Positions 20,297 to 29,010 are shown, numbered from the stretch's first letter. The stretch is 64,000 nt of DNA from Mesorhizobium sp. Pch-S (GCF_004136315.1 NZ_CP029562.1:1-64000); one strand, 5' to 3'. Program-made: numbers and translations. Notes: generated by a model not told the origin, from the letters alone.

Positions 20297-20743
20297 ATGC
20301 CGATGCAGGACGATCTCAAGCCGGTGTTGACCGCCGGCGAGGCCAATGACCTCCTGAAGTCGGTCTACCCGCAGCTCAACGACGATTATCTCGCCTATGA
20401 GGCGGTCGACATCTTTCCGGGCGGCTGCACGGTTCGCCTCAATGCAGACGAGCGGCACCTGCGCCCGGGCGGCACTGTCTCCGGCCCCTGCCTGTTCACG
20501 CTGGCCGATATTGGCGGGTATGTCTGCGTGCTTTCCCACGCGGGCCCTGATGCACTGTCCGTCACCACCAATCTCAACATCAATTTCATGCGCAAAGCCG
20601 AAGCAGGACCGGTTCTCGGCCACTGCCGCATCCTGAAGCTGGGCAGGAGCCTGATGGTCTACGACATCGATATCGTCGCAGGGGCGACGGGACACACGGT
20701 CGCGCAGGCCACCGGTACCTACTCGATTCCTCCGAAGCGCTGA
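20297..20743 (+). CDS. PaaI-family thioesterase (hotdog fold)
   Basis: The 148-residue product shows hotdog thioesterase features: RPGGTVSGPCLFTLADIGGYVCVLS with the catalytic-type Asp, NLNINFMRKAEAG, and a C-terminal THVAQ-like strand (GHTVAQATGTYSI). It likely hydrolyses acyl-CoA thioesters. The ATG at 20297 was chosen; a longer reading would extend into the upstream repeat. It stands alone between the repeat and the convergent sigma factor gene. Confidence 0.9.
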   Translation: MPMQDDLKPVLTAGEANDLLKSVYPQLNDDYLAYEAVDIFPGGCTVRLNADERHLRPGGTVSGPCLFTLADIGGYVCVLSHAGPDALSVTTNLNINFMRKAEAGPVLGHCRILKLGRSLMVYDIDIVAGATGHTVAQATGTYSIPPKR

Positions 20744-20749
20744 TCGCAT

Positions 20750-21625
20750 TCACTCGAAAATCGCCACATCCATCCCAGCCAGGCTGTCGTGTTCCGCGAC
20801 CGCCTCGATGCCGGCGATGCGATCGCCTTTCAGTGTGACACGCAAGACAAGCAGTGTCCGGCCACCGGCCTCGACCACGACGCCGAGCGCACCATCGAGC
20901 ATGGCCGGCTTTGCGCTACGGGCACGGCCGTTGAACGCATTGGCAACCGCCGTCGGCCCATGCAGTTCGGCCTCGGAGCCCAACCGCATCGCGGCCTCAT
21001 CAGCCCGGAACACGACCCCCGGATCGAGAATGGAGAGCAGCGCCTCGAAATTGCCGTCACGTGACGCCGCGATAAAGGCTTCAACGACTTTGCGCTGGCG
21101 GGCACGGTCCGCCTCCGGCGAGACCGAAGTGCCCTGTACGCGCTGGCGGGCGCGGCTGGCCAGCTTGCGTGTTGCATCGGTCGTGCGCCCGACGATCGGG
21201 GCAATGTCATCGAACGGCAGGTCGAACATGTCGTGCAGGACGAAAGCGACGCGCTCGGCCGGCCCAAGCGTCTCCAGGACGATGAGCATGGCAAGACCAA
21301 TGGAATCGGCCATGGCGAGTTGATGCTCGGGATCGTAGGAAATGGTCCCAGCCTCCGACGGCAACTCCGGCTCTCCGTCGCCGATCGGATCTTCGCGGCG
21401 CAATTTGCGTGAGCGCAGCATGTCCAGGCAGATGCGTGCCACCACCGTTCTCAGCCAGGCACCGAGATTGTCGACATCGCCGACATCGGTCCGGTTCAGC
21501 CGCACCCATGTTTCCTGCACGGCATCCTCGGCCTCGGTGCGGGATCCGAGCATGCGGAAGGCAACAGCTTTCAGATGAGCGCGGTTCGCCTCGAACTGGC
21601 CTGCCAGAATCTTTTTTTCGTCCAT
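20750..21625 (-). CDS. ECF RNA polymerase sigma factor with SnoaL-like C-terminus (ECF41-like)
   Basis: The 291-residue product has sigma region 2 (AFRMLGSRTEAEDAVQETWVRL), region 4 (LGPAERVAFVLHDMFDLPFDDIAPIVGRT) and about 110 further residues of SnoaL-like type (VVEAFIAASRDGNFEALLSIL). This extension replaces an anti-sigma factor in ECF41-type sigmas. The C-terminal DGGG motif I recall for typical ECF41 members is not visible (RADEA at that place), so it may be a divergent branch. The divergent gene encodes a carboxymuconolactone decarboxylase-like protein, the classic ECF41 partner. A matching promoter motif lies at 21662-21688. Confidence 0.93.
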   Translation of the reverse strand: MDEKKILAGQFEANRAHLKAVAFRMLGSRTEAEDAVQETWVRLNRTDVGDVDNLGAWLRTVVARICLDMLRSRKLRREDPIGDGEPELPSEAGTISYDPEHQLAMADSIGLAMLIVLETLGPAERVAFVLHDMFDLPFDDIAPIVGRTTDATRKLASRARQRVQGTSVSPEADRARQRKVVEAFIAASRDGNFEALLSILDPGVVFRADEAAMRLGSEAELHGPTAVANAFNGRARSAKPAMLDGALGVVVEAGGRTLLVLRVTLKGDRIAGIEAVAEHDSLAGMDVAIFE

Positions 21626-21626
21626 C

Positions 21627-21653
21627 GGTCACATTCCCTGTCTGCCGTGCGTC
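21627..21653 (+). promoter_or_regulatory. ECF41-type promoter motif facing the CMD gene
   Basis: GGTCACA (21627-21633), 16 bases, CGTC (21650-21653). As I recall it, ECF41 sigma factors use TGTCACA-N16-CGTC; only the first base differs. The predicted transcript start is near 21660, giving a leader of about 80 nt to the CMD gene. Confidence 0.7.
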
Positions 21654-21661
21654 ATGCCGAT

Positions 21662-21688
21662 GACGAACGAAATCCGACCGATGTGACC
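21662..21688 (-). promoter_or_regulatory. ECF41-type promoter motif facing the sigma factor gene
   Basis: On the minus strand GGTCACA (21688-21682), 16 bases, CGTC (21665-21662). It is the exact mirror image of the plus-strand motif at 21627-21653, with both centred on 21657.5. It would drive autoregulated expression of the sigma factor with a leader of about 30 nt. Confidence 0.7.
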
Positions 21689-21738
21689 ACAAGGCGCGGA
21701 AATCGTCGCGAACCCGATCTAACACGGAGATGAAAACC

Positions 21739-22197
21739 ATGCAGGCGAGAATGAAGAACCCGGTCTTTGTAATCCCCGAAGCCATGCAGGCGCTGATGGC
21801 GCTCAACAAGGCGACGGAAAAGAGCGGCCTTTCCGAGGTCACCACCAAGCTCGTCCACCTGCGCGCCAGCCAGATCAATGGATGCAGCGTATGCGTGGAC
21901 ATGCATGCCCAGGAATTGAAGAAGGCGGGAGAAACCGACCGCCGCATCTTTGCCGTGGCAGCCTGGCGCGATACGCCGTTCTTCAACGAAGCCGAACGCG
22001 CAGCGCTTGCACTCACCGAGGCTGTCACGCGCATTGCCGACCGTTCGGACGCCGTGCCGGACGATGTCTGGAATGAAGCCGCCAAATATTACGACGAGAA
22101 GGCCATATCCGGGCTGCTGCTGCAGATCGCACAGATCAATGTTTGGAACCGGCTGAACGCCAGCGTGCGGCAAGTAGCTGGCGCCGCGTGGAATTGA
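21739..22197 (+). CDS. Carboxymuconolactone decarboxylase / AhpD-like family protein
   Basis: The 152-residue product carries the AhpD-type core HLRASQINGCSVCVDMHAQELKKAG with the CxxC pair and nearby His, used for peroxidase-linked or alkylhydroperoxidase chemistry. Proteins of this family (the C in COE) are regular targets of ECF41 sigmas. The ATG at 21739 has GGAG 9 bases upstream; the in-frame ATG at 21730 directly abuts that GGAG and is less likely. It is divergent from the sigma factor gene and convergent with an NmrA-like gene. Confidence 0.93.
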   Translation: MQARMKNPVFVIPEAMQALMALNKATEKSGLSEVTTKLVHLRASQINGCSVCVDMHAQELKKAGETDRRIFAVAAWRDTPFFNEAERAALALTEAVTRIADRSDAVPDDVWNEAAKYYDEKAISGLLLQIAQINVWNRLNASVRQVAGAAWN

Positions 22198-22207
22198 TTG
22201 AGGACAC

Positions 22208-22238
22208 GCCGAAGGCTGGGAGGTGCCCAGCCTTCGGC
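22208..22238. terminator. Hairpin between convergent CMD and NmrA-like genes
   Basis: GCCGAAGGCTGGG and CCCAGCCTTCGGC form a perfect 13-bp stem around a 5-nt loop. The T-tract is weak on both sides, but the position between convergent stops supports a terminator role. Confidence 0.7.
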
Positions 22239-22249
22239 ACGATTGTTTG

Positions 22250-23101
22250 CTATGCTGCCTGGAGCCGGCGAGCGACGTCGCCGATCGATTCTTCAAGCGA
22301 GCGGGGCTTGCTTCCCGACAAGGTCTCGACCGCATCGGTCGTCGCAGCCACCCATCCCTCAGCGACAGGATGGAAGATTGCCGCCAGAAGTTCGGCATAG
22401 CCCTGCGACAATCCACCGGCCACCGTTTCATCAATGAAAGTGCGGTCATCTACCGGATTGTAGCGGATCGTCCGCCCGAGCGCCTTCGACAACAGCGCGG
22501 CCGCCTCGGCATAGCTGTAGGCCTTGGAGCCGGTCAACGCGAAGGCCTTGCCGTCGTGACGGTTCGTAACCAGCGCGCTGGCGGCGGCAGCGGCGATGTC
22601 ACGGGCATCGACGAAACTCGTCCTGCCCTCGCCCGCCGGCACGCGAATTTCACCGGCCTGCACGCCCCGCACCCAGTAAGTCGCGAAATTGTCGCTGAAC
22701 CAGTTGGGGCGCAGGATCACGAAAGGCGTACCGGAGCGCTCCAGCTGCAATTCGAGTTGTCGGAACGGAATGGCGTCGCTTGCGTCAACGCCGATCGCCG
22801 TCTGGAGAACCACCTTGATCTTGCGTGGCGCCGCGGCTTCCACCACGGGCCCCAACAGCCCGAGTTGGTCGAGGTAACCCGCTGGGGAAACGGCATAGAT
22901 GCGGTCGACGCCGTCCAGCGCCGGATCGATGCTGCGCGGATCGGACAAGTCGAGCCGAGCGGGTTCGGCACCGGCCGGCAGGCTCGGGGATGCCGCACGG
23001 CTTGCCGCCTTGACCTGCTCTCCCTTGCCTAGCAGCTCAGCCACCAGCGGTGCTCCGACATTGCCTGTCGCCGCCAGAACCAGGATCTTTCCCTTGGACA
23101 T
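22250..23101 (-). CDS. NmrA-like NAD(P)-binding protein (atypical SDR)
   Basis: The 283-residue product begins with the Rossmann motif VLAATGNVGAPLVAEL and continues like QorB/NmrA-type NAD(P)H-binding proteins, with ILRPNWFSDNF and FVDARDIA segments. It lacks the SDR active-site YxxxK. It is likely a quinone oxidoreductase or a redox sensor, as with QorB, which is also paired with an HxlR-type regulator. A palindrome upstream (23124-23142) and the divergent HxlR gene suggest its control. Confidence 0.88.
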   Translation of the reverse strand: MSKGKILVLAATGNVGAPLVAELLGKGEQVKAASRAASPSLPAGAEPARLDLSDPRSIDPALDGVDRIYAVSPAGYLDQLGLLGPVVEAAAPRKIKVVLQTAIGVDASDAIPFRQLELQLERSGTPFVILRPNWFSDNFATYWVRGVQAGEIRVPAGEGRTSFVDARDIAAAAASALVTNRHDGKAFALTGSKAYSYAEAAALLSKALGRTIRYNPVDDRTFIDETVAGGLSQGYAELLAAIFHPVAEGWVAATTDAVETLSGSKPRSLEESIGDVARRLQAA

Positions 23102-23123
23102 ATCAAACTCCTTACGCTTTCTT

Positions 23124-23142
23124 TTTGAAAGCGAGTTTCAAA
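23124..23142. promoter_or_regulatory. Palindrome TTTGAAA-N5-TTTCAAA (candidate HxlR operator)
   Basis: Perfect 7-bp arms around GCGAG, 23-41 bases upstream of the NmrA-like start codon and 116 bases before the HxlR start. It overlaps a second hairpin, CGCTTTC-TTTTT-GAAAGCG (23115-23133). Confidence 0.5.
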
Positions 23143-23220
23143 CAGAAGCTTGTTAGCCAAGGGAAACGTGCATAAAAAGAAGGCACTATCCGGTTACAAG
23201 GTGGCACGCGCCGTCCCCAA

Positions 23221-23236
23221 GTTACCGGCAGGTAAT
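23221..23236. promoter_or_regulatory. Second palindrome upstream of the HxlR gene
   Basis: GTTACC-GGCA-GGTAAT is a near-perfect inverted repeat ending 22 bases before the HxlR start codon. It is a candidate autoregulatory operator. Confidence 0.4.
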
Positions 23237-23257
23237 TGCCTCAACGGACGAGCAGCC

Positions 23258-23686
23258 ATGCGCAACTATGACGTCTATGCCGAGAACTGCCCGACAAGGC
23301 TGCTGCTCGATCATATAGCGGACAAATGGACCGCGCTGGTTCTGTGGAAAATTTCGGATGGACCGGTGCGCTTCAACCAGTTGCGCCGCGACGTCGAAGG
23401 CATCTCGACAAAGGTGCTGTCGCAGACCTTGAAACGGCTCGGCCGCGATGGGTTGATTGCGCGCAAGGTCTTCGCCACCGTACCGGTCACCGTGGAATAC
23501 TCGATCACCCCGCTGGGCAACACACTCGCGGAGAAGCTCTCGGCCATCACGGAATGGGCCGAAGCCAACATCGAAGCGGTGATCGCAGCCCAGGAACGCT
23601 TCGATCGCGAATGTGTCTGCGCAGGCGGGCCCGAGGCTATGAGCGGCCCGAAACGTGGCCTCATTCAGCCTGCCGGAATGCGGTAA
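23258..23686 (+). CDS. HxlR family transcriptional regulator
   Basis: The 142-residue product shows the HxlR winged helix: CPTRLLLDHIADKWTALVLW near the N-terminus with a conserved Cys just before helix 1, RFNQLRRDVEGISTKVLSQTLKRL, and a beta-wing TVPVTVEYSITPLG. The N-terminal Cys (residue 10) may sense oxidants or electrophiles, as in QorR/HypR. Cys residues also occur near the C-terminus (CVCAGG). The ATG at 23258 matches the family's start; a longer reading is not conserved. It is divergent from the NmrA-like gene, its probable target. Confidence 0.93.
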   Translation: MRNYDVYAENCPTRLLLDHIADKWTALVLWKISDGPVRFNQLRRDVEGISTKVLSQTLKRLGRDGLIARKVFATVPVTVEYSITPLGNTLAEKLSAITEWAEANIEAVIAAQERFDRECVCAGGPEAMSGPKRGLIQPAGMR

Positions 23687-23904
23687 AATAATACCACAAA
23701 TCCAAGCTACTGTTTTTGAATACTTTTTTAGAAAACACGCGATTTCCGGCCGCTTGACGAGGTCGACGGCCTCTCCTATAAGCCACACAAAGCAGCGGCC
23801 CGCAAAGGCCGCCGTTTTGTTATTGGCAGTTGGCGTATGCCAGCCGGCAATAAAAGCAACAAGAAACGCCTTCTTTTGAAGGTCCGAAACGAAAGCATGT
23901 AACC

Positions 23905-24366
23905 ATGGCAACCTTTTCGCAGAAGCCTGCGGACGTGGTGAAGAAGTGGGTGCTGATCGACGCCGAGGGTCTCGTCGTCGGTCGTCTGGCATCGCTCGTC
24001 GCCAACATCCTGCGTGGCAAGAACAAGCCTACCTTCACGCCCCACGTCGACGACGGTGACAATGTCATCATCATCAACGCCGACAAGGTCGTTTTCACCG
24101 GCAAGAAGTACACCGACAAGGTCTACTACTGGCACACCGGTCACCCCGGCGGCATCAAGGAGCGCACTGCGCGCCAGCTGCTCGAAGGCCGCTTCCCGGA
24201 GCGTGTTGTCGAGAAGGCCGTTGAACGCATGATCCCGCGCGGTCCGCTCGGCCGTCGCCAGATGAAGAACCTCCGCGTCTATGCTGGCGCTGAGCATCCG
24301 CACACCGCCCAGCAGCCTGTGACGCTCGACGTCGGCGCGCTGAACGCCAAGAACAAGAGGGCTTGA
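23905..24366 (+). CDS. rplM: 50S ribosomal protein L13
   Basis: The 153-residue product matches L13: [43 protein letters not shown] and [26 protein letters not shown]13 is an early assembly protein of the large subunit. It is followed by rpsI after 2 bases, the conserved rplM-rpsI pair. Confidence 0.98.
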   Translation: MATFSQKPADVVKKWVLIDAEGLVVGRLASLVANILRGKNKPTFTPHVDDGDNVIIINADKVVFTGKKYTDKVYYWHTGHPGGIKERTARQLLEGRFPERVVEKAVERMIPRGPLGRRQMKNLRVYAGAEHPHTAQQPVTLDVGALNAKNKRA

Positions 24367-24368
24367 TA

Positions 24369-24845
24369 ATGGCTGAGCTTTCCTCGCTCGCAGAACTCGG
24401 CTCGGTCGCGCAGACCGCGCAGCCGGCTGCTCCGGTCCACGTCCAGAAGCTCGACAAGTCGGGCCGCGCTTACGCCACCGGCAAGCGCAAGGACGCCATC
24501 GCCCGCGTCTGGGTGAAGCCCGGCTCCGGCAAGATCACTGTCAATGACAAGGAATTCGGCGCTTATTTCGCGCGTCCGGTCCTGCAGATGATCCTCAACC
24601 AGCCGATCATCGCGGCCAACCGCGCCGGCCAGTACGACATCGTTGCCACCGTTACCGGTGGCGGTCTCTCCGGTCAGGCCGGTGCAGTGCGTCATGGCAT
24701 CTCCAAGGCGCTCACCTATTACGAGCCGGCGCTGCGCGCAGTGCTCAAGAAGGGTGGCTTCCTGACCCGCGACAGCCGTACCGTCGAGCGTAAGAAGTAC
24801 GGCAAGGCCAAGGCCCGCCGCAGCTTCCAGTTCTCGAAGCGCTAA
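24369..24845 (+). CDS. rpsI: 30S ribosomal protein S9
   Basis: The 158-residue product has an alphaproteobacterial N-terminal extension of about 35 residues, then [18 protein letters not shown], the [19 protein letters not shown] core and the C-terminal [17 protein letters not shown] tail that contacts P-site tRNA. The ATG at 24369 has AAGAGGG upstream. It is co-transcribed with rplM and ends at a strong terminator. Confidence 0.98.
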   Translation: MAELSSLAELGSVAQTAQPAAPVHVQKLDKSGRAYATGKRKDAIARVWVKPGSGKITVNDKEFGAYFARPVLQMILNQPIIAANRAGQYDIVATVTGGGLSGQAGAVRHGISKALTYYEPALRAVLKKGGFLTRDSRTVERKKYGKAKARRSFQFSKR

Positions 24846-24867
24846 GCGGTTCAACGGATCAAAATCG

Positions 24868-24894
24868 AAAAGGCCGCCTCCGGGCGGCCTTTTT
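24868..24894 (+). terminator. Terminator of the rplM-rpsI operon
   Basis: AAGGCCGCC and GGCGGCCTT form a stem around a 4-nt loop and are followed by TTTT. Confidence 0.92.
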
Positions 24895-24919
24895 GCTTAC
24901 ACGGCTAGCCCGCATACGC

Positions 24920-25972
24920 TCAATTGATGCTGGCTGTCGTCGTCGGCAGATCGGGCCGCCTTTCGCCATACGGCACACGATAACCCTTGGTGGCCAGCCA
25001 CTCGATCGCAGCCCGCGGCTCATCCGTCTGGATGATGGTGGCGCCGCGCTCGGCCCAGAAACCCCAGCTCTCGGCAGGCATTCCCGCCGCGACGGCCAAT
25101 TCGTCGCCACGACCGCCAGCCAGGAACCCGCCCGGCTTGTTGAGGATGGCGTAGGTGTTCGCCCACAAATGCCAGCCGCCGCGCACCGCAGCCGCGCGCA
25201 TGCGGGTCGAAAACAGCGCGCCACCGTTCGTGGTCAGCGCTTCGCCACCGTTACGCCAGTTGATCAATTCCATGGCGCGAGAATTGAAGGTGCGGGCGAC
25301 CTTCTCGACGAAAGCCGCATCACGCACGGCGTCGTCAGCGATGATCGGCATGAACTGAAAGCCTTTGCCTGCCGCCCTCAGCGCGGCTCCGACCTCGGCG
25401 ATGCGGGCATCGTTCCAGATGTTCTCCTTCACCACGACCTGTTCGGCCATGCCGAGCGCCCTCGCCTCGGCGATGATGCCGGGCAACGCATCGGTACCGA
25501 GTTTGTTGTCGACATTGACCAGGATCCGGCCGCGCGTGACGACAAGCAGTTCGGCGAGTGTCGATACCGCTTCATTCGTTTCGACGCGCCCAGCCTCGAT
25601 CACAAGCCGGCAGCCTTTGAGTTCGGCCACTGTGCGTTCAGCAGCCTCGCCCCTGCACGTCGTAGTGCGATCCAGCCAGCTGTCGTGCATGACGATGAAG
25701 GTGCCGTCCTTGGAGCGGCGCACATCGACTTCGATCATTTCCGCACCGGCAGAGATCGCATCCTCGATGGCAGCCAGCGAGTTTTCCGGGAAACGCGCCT
25801 TGCCGCCCTGCAGACCACCGGCGCGATGCGCCACGACCATGACATGATCACGCCACTGGTTGGCATGCTGCAGCCGGTCGAGAATGAGCGCCGTACGATC
25901 CTGCCCCGCACCAGCACCAGGTGTCATCGTCAGCATCGCGGCCAGTGCCGCGCCGAGCCGTGCCATCCGCAT
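24920..25972 (-). CDS. Glycerophosphodiester phosphodiesterase family protein (secreted)
   Basis: The 350-residue product has a signal peptide (MRMARLGAALAAMLTMTPGAGAG) and a GDPD TIM-barrel with VVAHRAGG, the FPENSLAAIEDAI metal-site region, EVDVRRSKDGTFIVMHD and a C-terminal IQTDEPR. It would hydrolyse glycerophosphodiesters in the periplasm. The ATG at 25972 is chosen because GGAG lies 9 bases upstream and the signal peptide follows; a longer upstream reading has no such features. Several catalytic-type His and Glu residues are present. Confidence 0.9.
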   Translation of the reverse strand: MRMARLGAALAAMLTMTPGAGAGQDRTALILDRLQHANQWRDHVMVVAHRAGGLQGGKARFPENSLAAIEDAISAGAEMIEVDVRRSKDGTFIVMHDSWLDRTTTCRGEAAERTVAELKGCRLVIEAGRVETNEAVSTLAELLVVTRGRILVNVDNKLGTDALPGIIAEARALGMAEQVVVKENIWNDARIAEVGAALRAAGKGFQFMPIIADDAVRDAAFVEKVARTFNSRAMELINWRNGGEALTTNGGALFSTRMRAAAVRGGWHLWANTYAILNKPGGFLAGGRGDELAVAAGMPAESWGFWAERGATIIQTDEPRAAIEWLATKGYRVPYGERRPDLPTTTASIN

Positions 25973-26112
25973 AAAGAATCGCTCCGTGCCGGAAAAGGCG
26001 ATTTGAAAATCGCCTGGATCGAGGCCGCTCTTAGCGGCCCGGCATGACGACGGCGTGAACGAAGCCGGCTTCGAAAGCGCACTAGCAGCGCTGCTGCAGG
26101 CTGCTCGCAAAC

Positions 26113-26143
26113 AAAAAAGCCCCGGTCGAAACCGGGGCTTTTT
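26113..26143 (-). terminator. Terminator after the IalB-type gene
   Basis: AAAAAGCCCCGGT and ACCGGGGCTTTTT form a perfect 13-bp stem with a CGAA loop, with A and T tracts on both sides. Confidence 0.9.
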
Positions 26144-26179
26144 CATTCAACATCATCCGGCCTCGCGGCCGGCCGGCGA

Positions 26180-26803
26180 TTACTGCGCCGTCTTGGCCTT
26201 CTCCTGCTCTTCCTTGAGCTTCTTGGAGAAGTCCTGGTTGTTCTTGTTGACGAACTCCTGCAGCTTCTTCTGACGGTCTTCGATGTCAGACTGCTGCATG
26301 GCCGGGCCGTCGAAAGCAGTGCCGAAACCGGTCAGCGGGATCTTGATCGGGTTCGGCTGTGCCTGGAAATTGATCGAGGTCAGCGTGATCTGCTGGCCCT
26401 TCTTGAAGGAGGTGACGAGCTGGTCGGTCAGCGGCACCTCGGCAACGCAGCGATCCGGGAAGCAGATGACATAGTCGAGCTTCTGCGCCTTGTTGTTGTC
26501 GATCTGGAGGGCGATGCCGGGAGGAACCAGACGGCCGCTCGGTACGGTGACCTGGAACACCTTGCGGTTCACCTTGCCGCGCAGGTCGATCAGGCTGACG
26601 CCGGTGATCAGCTGGCCATTGCCGGCGGTCTGGATGTTCTGCACGTTGCAGATATCGACGTCTTCCTGCTTGGTGCAGGCCTTGAACCAGCCCTGCGGGA
26701 TCTGCTGCTGAGCGGAAGCAGCCGGAACGCCTGCACCCAGGATGCCGACGACGCCAGCGGCCATGAGCGAAAGACGATGAGCTTTGCTGTTCAGGCTCTT
26801 CAT
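26180..26803 (-). CDS. Invasion-associated locus B (IalB) family protein
   Basis: The 207-residue product has a signal peptide ending near ASAQQQ, then the IalB domain: GWFKACTKQEDVDICNVQNI with paired Cys, VPLGIALQID-like segment (VPPGIALQID), and VICFPDRCVAEVPL with a second Cys pair. The C-terminal 45 residues are Lys/Gln/Glu-rich and probably helical. The family is periplasmic; in Bartonella it is linked to host cell invasion, but here the role is unknown. Confidence 0.92.
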   Translation of the reverse strand: MKSLNSKAHRLSLMAAGVVGILGAGVPAASAQQQIPQGWFKACTKQEDVDICNVQNIQTAGNGQLITGVSLIDLRGKVNRKVFQVTVPSGRLVPPGIALQIDNNKAQKLDYVICFPDRCVAEVPLTDQLVTSFKKGQQITLTSINFQAQPNPIKIPLTGFGTAFDGPAMQQSDIEDRQKKLQEFVNKNNQDFSKKLKEEQEKAKTAQ

Positions 26804-27091
26804 ATGATGAACTTCCTCTACCTTGATCCCCGTAGCGGCCTTCAGACCTTGGCGTGCTACCTCTTGCCCAAATGAGGCAACAGAATGACTTCGCCCGGCG
26901 TGTTACACCGGCATTGTTCCCGAATCCAGCCCACCAGAGCATTTCCTGCCCAGTTTGAGCGTTCTGTTCTTTGCCAGCTTCGTCAGCCGGCTTGCACCAG
27001 CTGCCCGACCATTTCTCGACTATGGCCACGGTACGGCCACAGCTCATGCTAGGTTGCGTCTCGAATCACATGTCCCGTTCGAGGCTACGGC

Positions 27092-28906
27092 ATGAGCCGC
27101 TCTTTCTACTGGCTGACCGCCGCGTTTCTCCTGGCTGGCAGCGCATCGACCCTGGCCGAGCCGAAATACGGCATCGCCATGCAGGGCGAACCGGAACTGC
27201 CAGCCGGGTTCACCCATTTCCGCTACGCCAATCCCGATGCGCCGAAGGGCGGAAATGTGACCTATTGCGTTGTCGGCTCGTTCGACAATCTCAACCCGTT
27301 CATCATCAAGAGCCTGCGCACGACCGCGCGCGGCATGATCGACACGATCTACGGCAACCTCGTCTTCGAGCCGCTGATGCAGCGCAACTACGACGAGCCC
27401 TTTGGCCTCTACGGCCTGCTTGCCGACAGCGTCGACATGGATCCGGAGCGCAAATGGATCGAGTTCCATATCGATCCCAAGGCCAAGTGGTCGGACGGGC
27501 AACCGGTGACGCCGGAAGATGTCCTGTTCACCTATGACGTCTTCACCGAAAAGGGGCGCCCTCCCTATTCCGATCGCATGAAGCGGGTGGAGAAGCTGGA
27601 AAAGACCGGCGAGCGCAGCGTACGCTTCACCTTCAACGAACTATCGGACAGGGAATTCCCGCTGATCATCGCGATGACGCCGATCATCCCCAAACATGCC
27701 TTCGACAAGGAGACATTCGACAAGACGACCCTGAAGCCGCTGATCGGTTCGGGCCCCTATACGGTCGACAAGGTGATGCCGGGTCAGCGCATCATCTTCA
27801 AACGCAATCCGGACTACTGGGGCAAGGACATCCCTTCCAAGCGCGGCTTCGACAATTACGACCGCATCACGATCGAATATTTTCTCAACTCCAATGCCCA
27901 GCTTGAGGCGTTCAAGAAGGGAATTTGCGCGGTCAACATGGAGACTGATCCGGTCAAGCGCGAGCGCGACATGGATTTCCCGGCCTTCAAGCGCGGCGAA
28001 GTGATGGCGGAAACGTTCAAGAGCGGCATTCCGCCCGTGATCACCGGCTTTCTCTTCAACACCCGCCTGCCGAAATTCGCCAACGCCGAGGTGCGCCATG
28101 CGCTCGGCATGCTTTACGACTTCGAGTGGGCCAACAAGAACCTGTTCAACAACCGCTACGCGCGCCTGAAGAGCTTCTGGCAGGATTCCGAACTTTCAGC
28201 CCTCGGTCACCCGGCCGGTGACAAGGAGAAGGCGCTCCTGGCACCCTACCCCGGTCGCGTCCCCGCCGACGTGATGGATGGCACATGGTTGCCTCCGGTC
28301 ACGGATGGCAGCGGCCAGGACCGCAAGGTGCTCAAGGCAGCCTTCGAGATCCTCAAGGGCCAAGGCTATCATATCGAAAGCGGCCAGATGCTCGACAAAG
28401 AGAGCCAGCCCTTCACTTTCGAAATCCTGACATCGTCGCAGGATGAGGAACGGCTGGCATCGCTCTATCAGCGCACGCTCGCCAAGATCGGCATCACCGT
28501 CTCGATCCGTTCACTCGATGGCGACCAGATCCAGTCGCGCAAGCAACGCTATGATTTCGACGTCCTGATCGGCGCCAGCGGTTTCAACAATTCGCTGTCG
28601 CCCGGCATCGAACAGCGAGGGCGCTGGGGATCGGAAGCGGCCAAGGTCGACGGTTCGTTCAACCTGGCCGGCGTCGCCGAACCCGCCGTGGATGCCGCGA
28701 TCAACGCCATGCTGAACGCGCGCACCAAGGAGGATTTCGTCGCCGCGGTGCGCGTACTCGACAGGTTGCTGATCTCGGGCAACTATATGGTGCCCATGCA
28801 GTACAATCCCGACCAGTGGGTCGCATACTGGACCTATCTCGAGCATCCGAAGGTAACGCCGCTGTTCGGTTATCAACTGCCGGTATGGTGGCGCAAAACT
28901 GACTGA
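27092..28906 (+). CDS. Extracellular solute-binding protein, family 5 (YejA-like)
   Basis: The 604-residue product has a signal peptide (cleavage near TLAEPK) and the family 5 oligopeptide-binding fold: FDNLNPFIIKS, YGNLVFEPLM, WSDGQPVTPEDVLFTYDV and a C-terminal PDQWVAYWTYLEHP. Sequence and length are closest to YejA, which binds microcin C-like peptides and other oligopeptides for the YejBEF importer. No permease or ATPase genes follow here. Confidence 0.93.
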   Translation: MSRSFYWLTAAFLLAGSASTLAEPKYGIAMQGEPELPAGFTHFRYANPDAPKGGNVTYCVVGSFDNLNPFIIKSLRTTARGMIDTIYGNLVFEPLMQRNYDEPFGLYGLLADSVDMDPERKWIEFHIDPKAKWSDGQPVTPEDVLFTYDVFTEKGRPPYSDRMKRVEKLEKTGERSVRFTFNELSDREFPLIIAMTPIIPKHAFDKETFDKTTLKPLIGSGPYTVDKVMPGQRIIFKRNPDYWGKDIPSKRGFDNYDRITIEYFLNSNAQLEAFKKGICAVNMETDPVKRERDMDFPAFKRGEVMAETFKSGIPPVITGFLFNTRLPKFANAEVRHALGMLYDFEWANKNLFNNRYARLKSFWQDSELSALGHPAGDKEKALLAPYPGRVPADVMDGTWLPPVTDGSGQDRKVLKAAFEILKGQGYHIESGQMLDKESQPFTFEILTSSQDEERLASLYQRTLAKIGITVSIRSLDGDQIQSRKQRYDFDVLIGASGFNNSLSPGIEQRGRWGSEAAKVDGSFNLAGVAEPAVDAAINAMLNARTKEDFVAAVRVLDRLLISGNYMVPMQYNPDQWVAYWTYLEHPKVTPLFGYQLPVWWRKTD

Positions 28907-28912
28907 CCCCGG

Positions 28913-28988
28913 GTGTTTCCGATTTTCGGAAACTCTTTGTTTCATGCAATTCCGGACGGAAATCCGCCGCGCACTTTCCTGGAATTGC
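28913..28988 (+). repeat. REP-like palindromic repeat, copy B (5' arm truncated)
   Basis: It retains the GTTTCCGATTTTCGGAAAC hairpin and the GCAATTCC/GGAATTGC pair but lacks the left GAGC end seen in the other copies. It lies between the solute-binding gene and the FrnE-like gene. Confidence 0.85.
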
Positions 28989-29010
28989 CATACCGCGAAA
29001 GGACGAAGCG

